Origin: JAEZJZ01 sp964450265
GTDB taxonomy: Bacteria > Bacillota > UBA994 > UBA5500
DNA length: 7,609 bases
Assembly (NCBI GenBank): GCA_964450265.1
Contig: CAYVCY010000103.1
Coordinates: 1 to 7,609 of the forward strand
Direction: 5' to 3'
Position 1 is the first letter of the stretch. Each line of letters begins with the position of its first letter. The notes under the pieces are model-generated. The model ran no database searches and was not told the origin of the DNA. It saw nothing but the letters and a program-made list of their open reading frames with translations. Below, in pieces: positions 4,254 to 7,609 of the stretch. The translations under genes were made by a program, and so were the position numbers.

Positions 4254-5756
4254 ATGCGGCTCCGACCCGAAGAAATCAGTTCCATTCTGAAACAGCAGAT
4301 TGAACAGCTGAGTATCGATATTGCCGTGGATGATGTCGGCACCGTGCTCTATGTGGGTGACGGCATTGCCCGCATCTACGGATTGACCAAGGCCATGGCC
4401 GGCGAGCTATTGGAGTTTCCCAACGGCGTTCAAGGCATGGTCCTTAACCTGGAAGAGGATAATGTAGCCTGTGCGATCATGGGTGACGACATCGGCATCA
4501 AAGAGGGTGATACCGTCCGCCGCACCGGCCGAGTGGTGCAGGTGCCGGTGGGCGACAACTTGATCGGTCGCGTGGTCAGTCCTTTGGGGCAGCCGTTGGA
4601 CGGACGCGGACCCATCCAATCTGACAAGTTCCGACAAGTGGAAGTGGTTGCGCCTGGCGTAATCGAGCGTGAGCCGGTGAATACACCGCTGCAGACCGGC
4701 ATCAAGGCCATCGACTCGATGATTCCCATCGGCCGCGGTCAGCGCGAACTGATCATCGGAGACCGCGGCACCGGCAAGACGGCGATCGCGGTGGACACGA
4801 TCATCAACCAGCGGGGCCAGGATGTGATCTGCATCTACGTGGCTATCGGCCAGAAGGCGTCCACGGTCAACCGCATTTGGCGCACCTTGGAGGAGCGCGG
4901 GGCCATGGATTACACCATCATCGTCTCCGCCACCGCCGCCGAATCGGCCCCGCTGCAGTTCTTGGCGCCTTACGCCGGCGTGGCCATGGGCGAGGAGTTC
5001 ATGTGGAACGGCAAAGACGTGCTGGTGGTCTACGATGACCTCAGTAAGCACGCCGTGGCTTACCGCGCCATGTCCCTACTCATTCGTCGTCCTCCCGGCC
5101 GCGAGGCTTATCCGGGCGACGTCTTCTATCTGCATTCGCGCCTGTTAGAGCGCGCAGCCAAGCTTTCAGCCGAATACGGCGGGGGTTCCATCACCGCTTT
5201 GCCGATCATTGAAACCCAGGCCGGCGACGTTTCGGCCTATATTCCAACCAACGTGATCTCCATCACCGACGGACAGATCTTCTTGGAGAGCGAACTGTTC
5301 TATGCCGGATTCCGCCCGGCTGTTAACGCCGGTCTCTCCGTCTCCCGGGTGGGTAGCAAGGCCCAAATTAAGGCCATGCGCCAGGTGGCTGGCCGCCTAC
5401 GAATTGATCTGGCCCAATATCGCGACTTGGCCGCCTTTGTGCAGCTCGGTTCCGATCTGGATCGTGCGACTAGGGCGCGTCTCACTCGCGGTGAAAGGCT
5501 GCAGGAGCTGCTCAAGCAGCCAGAGGCCAACCCGATGCCGGTCGAGGAGCAGGTAGCTGTCCTCTATGCAGGGATCAACGGTCATCTGGACAGCATCGAA
5601 CTGCGCAGAGTGACCGCCTTTGCGGATCAGTTGCTGCGCTATCTGCGGGAGTCTCGATCGGAGATTCTGAAGAAGATCCGTACCGAACGGGAGATGAAAG
5701 AGGACACCGCGCAGGCACTGGAAGGGGCTATTAGTGAGTTCAAGAAGATGTTCTAG
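4254..5756 (+). CDS. atpA: F1Fo ATP synthase subunit alpha
   Basis: Alpha alternates with beta in the F1 hexamer, holds the non-catalytic nucleotide sites and supplies the arginine finger. The 500-residue product is full length: beta-barrel domain (about 25-95), nucleotide-binding domain (about 95-380) and helical C-terminal domain. The P-loop is GDRGTGKT (169-176), where nearly all alpha subunits I know have GDRQTGKT, so Gly172 replaces a highly conserved Gln. Other landmarks are VLVVYDDLSKHAVAYR (256-271, the Walker B region), RRPPGREAYPGDVFYLHSRLLERAAKL (278-304, cited to place the conserved block) and the arginine finger Arg365 in LSVSRVGSKAQ. The stretch TVNRIWRTLEERG (204-216) departs from the common TVAQVVxTLxxxG. 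GGGGTG (4239-4244) is a suitable ribosome site, and the ATG abuts the atpH stop. The reading frame is GC-richer than atpB. Confidence 0.98.
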   Translation: MRLRPEEISSILKQQIEQLSIDIAVDDVGTVLYVGDGIARIYGLTKAMAGELLEFPNGVQGMVLNLEEDNVACAIMGDDIGIKEGDTVRRTGRVVQVPVGDNLIGRVVSPLGQPLDGRGPIQSDKFRQVEVVAPGVIEREPVNTPLQTGIKAIDSMIPIGRGQRELIIGDRGTGKTAIAVDTIINQRGQDVICIYVAIGQKASTVNRIWRTLEERGAMDYTIIVSATAAESAPLQFLAPYAGVAMGEEFMWNGKDVLVVYDDLSKHAVAYRAMSLLIRRPPGREAYPGDVFYLHSRLLERAAKLSAEYGGGSITALPIIETQAGDVSAYIPTNVISITDGQIFLESELFYAGFRPAVNAGLSVSRVGSKAQIKAMRQVAGRLRIDLAQYRDLAAFVQLGSDLDRATRARLTRGERLQELLKQPEANPMPVEEQVAVLYAGINGHLDSIELRRVTAFADQLLRYLRESRSEILKKIRTEREMKEDTAQALEGAISEFKKMF

Positions 5757-5789
5757 ATTCACATCTTACGAATAACTCCCTGTCGGTCG

Positions 5790-5840
5790 GGGGACACACT
5801 TCTGCAGAGAAGCGCATTTTGTGTGATGAGGTATGTCCCC
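5790..5840. repeat. REP-like palindromic element
   Basis: GGGGACA (5790-5796) and TGTCCCC (5834-5840) are perfect 7-bp inverted repeats 37 nt apart. Inside them CAC (5797-5799) can pair with GTG (5823-5825) past an 8-nt bulge, and CTTCT-GCAG-AGAAG (about 5800-5813) forms its own hairpin. Stems built on GGGGACA/TGTCCCC with a bulge are reminiscent of REP sequences mobilised by IS200-like (RAYT) transposases. No transposase is in the window, so this would be a lone non-autonomous copy. Identification is from general resemblance only; a native RNA structure is the alternative. Confidence 0.45.
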
Positions 5841-5908
5841 ATCGGGATTGGTTTTTCAAGTAAACAAATATCGCATCATGAACATTAGCTTTTGCATTTA
5901 TGCAGTCG

Positions 5909-5913
5909 AGAGG
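5909..5913 (+). promoter_or_regulatory. Ribosome binding site of atpG, start-deciding
   Basis: AGAGG lies 12 nt before the TTG at 5926 and 21 nt before the in-frame ATG at 5935. A weaker AAGAG (5921-5925) lies 9 nt before that ATG. The TTG start gives MATMQDIRRR, which lines up with the common gamma N-terminus of the MASxRDIRRR type, so TTG is preferred. Confidence 0.5.
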
Positions 5914-5925
5914 TAGTGATAAGAG

Positions 5926-6786
5926 TTGGCTACCATGCAAGATATCCGCAGAAGGACTAAATCGGTCCAGAGTATCGAGCAGATTACCCGGGCGATGAAG
6001 ATGGTCTCTGCCGCCAAGCTGCGGCGGTCGCAGAATACCCTGTTTGCCGCCCGTCCCTATGCTGACAAAATGCAGGATGTGCTCTCTCGCTTAGGCAGTC
6101 GTGTCGACACTTCTCTGCATGCCCTGCTCAGCAACCGCGAGGTCAAGCAAGTCGGATTCGTGATTATCACTTCCGACCGTGGCTTGGCTGGCGGGTTTAG
6201 CGCCAACGTCATTCGCGCGGCGGAGAAGGCGATGCAGCCTTATGATCGAGATCAAATCGCCCTGGTGACCATCGGGCGCAAAGGCCGGGACTATTTCCGG
6301 CGGCGCAACTATCAGATCGTGGGCGATTTTGTCGGTTTAGGTGAGGAGATCGGTTTCACGCAGGCCAGGACTATCGCCCAGACGATTATCGAGCTCTATC
6401 TTGGCGGGTTGCTGGATGAAGTTCATCTGGTCTATCCGCAGTTTATCAATACTGTTACCCAGCGCCAGACTGTCACTCGGTTGCTGCCTCTGCAGCCACC
6501 CCAGGCAGAGCAAAGCAAAGGAGCCGAATCGGAGTATCTGATTGAGCCGTCTCTGGAGGCGGTGCTGGACAACCTGTTGCCCCGCTATGTAGCAACTTTG
6601 GTCTATCGGGCTGTGCTCGAATCCAAGGCCAGCGAACACGGCGCTCGCATGGCCGCCATGGATGCTGCCACCAAGAACGCTGAAGAGCTAATTAAGGAAC
6701 TCACACTCAGTTTCAACCGTGCCCGTCAGGCCGCCATCACCCGCGAGATCTCCGAAATCGTGGGCGGCGCTGAGGCATTGAAGTAA
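5926..6786 (+). CDS. atpG: F1Fo ATP synthase subunit gamma
   Basis: Gamma is the central shaft that turns inside alpha3beta3 and couples the c-ring to catalysis. The 286-residue product has both diagnostic coiled-coil ends. The N-terminal helix is MQDIRRRTKSVQSIEQITRA followed by MKMVSAAKLRRSQ (4-36). The C-terminal helix runs from about 210 to 286, with SFNRARQAAITREISEIVGGAEAL at the end. The Rossmann-like middle domain contains ITSDRGLAGGFSANV (81-95) and IGRKGRDYFRRR (116-127). Length is normal. The start is probably the rare TTG at 5926, because this N-terminus matches the family; ATG 5935 would be three codons shorter. Unlike its neighbours it is separated from the gene before it by 169 nt. 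Its TAA stop lies inside the atpD ribosome site. Confidence 0.97.
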   Translation: MATMQDIRRRTKSVQSIEQITRAMKMVSAAKLRRSQNTLFAARPYADKMQDVLSRLGSRVDTSLHALLSNREVKQVGFVIITSDRGLAGGFSANVIRAAEKAMQPYDRDQIALVTIGRKGRDYFRRRNYQIVGDFVGLGEEIGFTQARTIAQTIIELYLGGLLDEVHLVYPQFINTVTQRQTVTRLLPLQPPQAEQSKGAESEYLIEPSLEAVLDNLLPRYVATLVYRAVLESKASEHGARMAAMDAATKNAEELIKELTLSFNRARQAAITREISEIVGGAEALK

Positions 6787-6792
6787 GGAGGA
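6785..6792 (+). promoter_or_regulatory. Ribosome binding site of atpD
   Basis: AAGGAGGA overlaps the atpG stop codon (TAA, 6784-6786) and has its AGGAGG core 7 nt before the ATG at 6799. The overlap implies coupled translation of gamma and beta. Confidence 0.75.
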
Positions 6793-6798
6793 CTAGCC

Positions 6799-7609
6799 AT
6801 GAATCATGGGGTAATCAGCCAGGTCATCGGGCCGGTGGTTGACGTCCATTTCCCAGACGGCAAACTCCCCAACATCCTGGATGCATTGCAGATCGATCAG
6901 ACAGGTCATGATGGCACGAAATTCTCATTGACCTTGGAGGTCATGCATCATCTGGGCGACAACTCCGTGCGCTGCGTCGCCATGTCGTCCACCGACGGGT
7001 TGGCCCGCGGGATGAAGGTGGCGGCTACCGGCGAACCGATCGCGGTTCCTGTAGGCCGCGCTACCTTGGGTCGTCTGTTCAACGTGTTGGGCGATGCCAT
7101 CGACAACGCCGGCCCAGTCGACGCCGAAATGAAGTTGCCGATCCACCGTCCAGCCCCCACTTTGGAAGAGATGGAGTCAACCACCGAGATGCTGGAGACC
7201 GGCATGAAGGTGGTCGACCTGCTCTGCCCTTATTCCAAAGGTGGTAAGGTAGGTCTGTTCGGCGGTGCCGGCGTAGGCAAAACGGTGCTCATTCAGGAAC
7301 TAATCCATAATATCGCCACCGAGCATGGCGGTTTCTCCGTCTTTGCCGGCGTCGGCGAGCGCACCCGCGAGGGCAACGACCTTTACCTGGAGATGTCCGA
7401 ATCCGGCGTCATTGACAAGACGGTGATGGTCTTTGGTCAGATGAACGAGCCGCCGGGAGCCCGGATGCGCGTCGGGTTGGCTGGCTTGACGATGGCCGAG
7501 TATTTTCGCGATCAAGAAGGGCAGGACGTGCTGCTGTTCATCGATAACATCTTTCGTTTCGTGCAGGCCGGCTCTGAGGTGTCGGCGCTACTGGGCCGCA
7601 TGCCGGCTG
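6799..7609 (+). CDS. atpD: F1Fo ATP synthase subunit beta, partial (3' end outside window)
   Basis: Beta carries the catalytic sites for ATP synthesis and hydrolysis. The window holds the start and 270 codons of an expected 460-480; the frame is open to the last base. Domain order is beta-barrel (about 1-80), then the nucleotide-binding domain. Seen are the P-loop GGAGVGKT (155-162, catalytic Lys161 and Thr162), GERTREGND (186-194) with the catalytic Glu187 and Arg188 (E. coli Glu181, Arg182), and the Walker B strand LLFIDN (245-250) with Asp249. IHRPAPTLEEMESTTEMLETG (115-135) is also typical, with an intact frame throughout. The DELSEED lever and the C-terminal helices are beyond the window, as is the expected atpC (epsilon). 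All catalytic residues visible here are present, so the head looks functional. Confidence 0.98.
   Translation, partial: MNHGVISQVIGPVVDVHFPDGKLPNILDALQIDQTGHDGTKFSLTLEVMHHLGDNSVRCVAMSSTDGLARGMKVAATGEPIAVPVGRATLGRLFNVLGDAIDNAGPVDAEMKLPIHRPAPTLEEMESTTEMLETGMKVVDLLCPYSKGGKVGLFGGAGVGKTVLIQELIHNIATEHGGFSVFAGVGERTREGNDLYLEMSESGVIDKTVMVFGQMNEPPGARMRVGLAGLTMAEYFRDQEGQDVLLFIDNIFRFVQAGSEVSALLGRMPA

Larger units (their letters stand above)
5757..5925 (+). other. Gene-free atpA-atpG spacer
   Basis: This 169-nt spacer interrupts an operon in which alpha and gamma genes usually lie close together. It carries no plausible coding sequence. Its first half holds a REP-like inverted repeat (5790-5840, listed separately). 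Its second half (about 5850-5920) is AT-rich, with a small near-palindrome TGCAT-TT-ATGCA at 5893-5904. The last part has AGAGG (5909-5913) ahead of atpG. I found no promoter with acceptable -35 and -10 elements and no stem followed by a U-run. Confidence 0.65.

Noticed and set aside
4407..5051. Long open frame of 214 codons on the - strand inside atpA
   Set aside because: It is wholly antisense to the conserved core of alpha, has His/Asp-rich composition typical of a GC-biased shadow frame, and shows no recognisable domain.
5848..5920. Possible promoter for atpG in the AT-rich half of the spacer
   Set aside because: The best -35 candidates (TTGGTT, TTGCAT) match at three positions and have no decent -10 at 16-18 nt.
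1..7609. CRISPR array, tRNA, rRNA, transposase or phage genes
   Set aside because: I saw no regular direct repeats, no tRNA-like cloverleaf and no mobile-element coding sequence in the window.

Overview
The window holds a UDP-GlcNAc 2-epimerase gene followed by most of an F1Fo ATP synthase operon, all on the + strand. The gene order is wecB, [100-N gap], atpZ, atpI, atpB (a), atpE (c), atpF (b), atpH (delta), atpA (alpha), atpG (gamma), atpD (beta, cut by the window end). A wecB/mnaA gene directly ahead of atpZ-atpI-atpB is an arrangement I associate with Bacillota (Firmicutes), especially Clostridia-like anaerobes. The AGGAGG-type ribosome binding sites and the Firmicutes-like character of the subunits agree with this. 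I cannot name a genus. The run of exactly 100 Ns suggests a draft or metagenome scaffold.

Layout: 1-96 is a short leader with an excellent sigma-A promoter (TTGACA, 17 nt, TAGAAT). 97-1263 is wecB. 1268-1367 is an assembly gap, so the link between wecB and the atp genes is a scaffolding inference. 1380-2034 encodes the two small membrane accessory proteins AtpZ and AtpI. 2039-3011 encodes subunits a and c. 3012-3196 is a 185-nt gene-free spacer that can fold into a strong multi-stem structure. 3197-5756 is the tightly packed b-delta-alpha block. 5757-5925 is a second spacer, AT-rich in its latter half, with a REP-like GGGGACA/TGTCCCC inverted repeat. 5926-7609 is gamma and the N-terminal 270 codons of beta. 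Epsilon and the end of beta lie outside the window.

How it works together: subunits a, b and c form the membrane motor, alpha-beta-gamma-delta-epsilon the catalytic head and stalks, and AtpZ/AtpI are thought to help c-ring assembly and/or divalent cation supply. The most informative detail is the c subunit. It carries the full set of Na+-ligand positions known from Ilyobacter tartaricus (Gln30, Val61, Glu63, Thr64, Tyr68 here), so the enzyme is predicted to couple to Na+ rather than, or as well as, H+. No wholly new system is evident. The points most worth a second look are this Na+ signature, the structured atpE-atpF spacer with competing pairings, the REP-like element splitting atpA from atpG, and a Gln-to-Gly change in the alpha P-loop.
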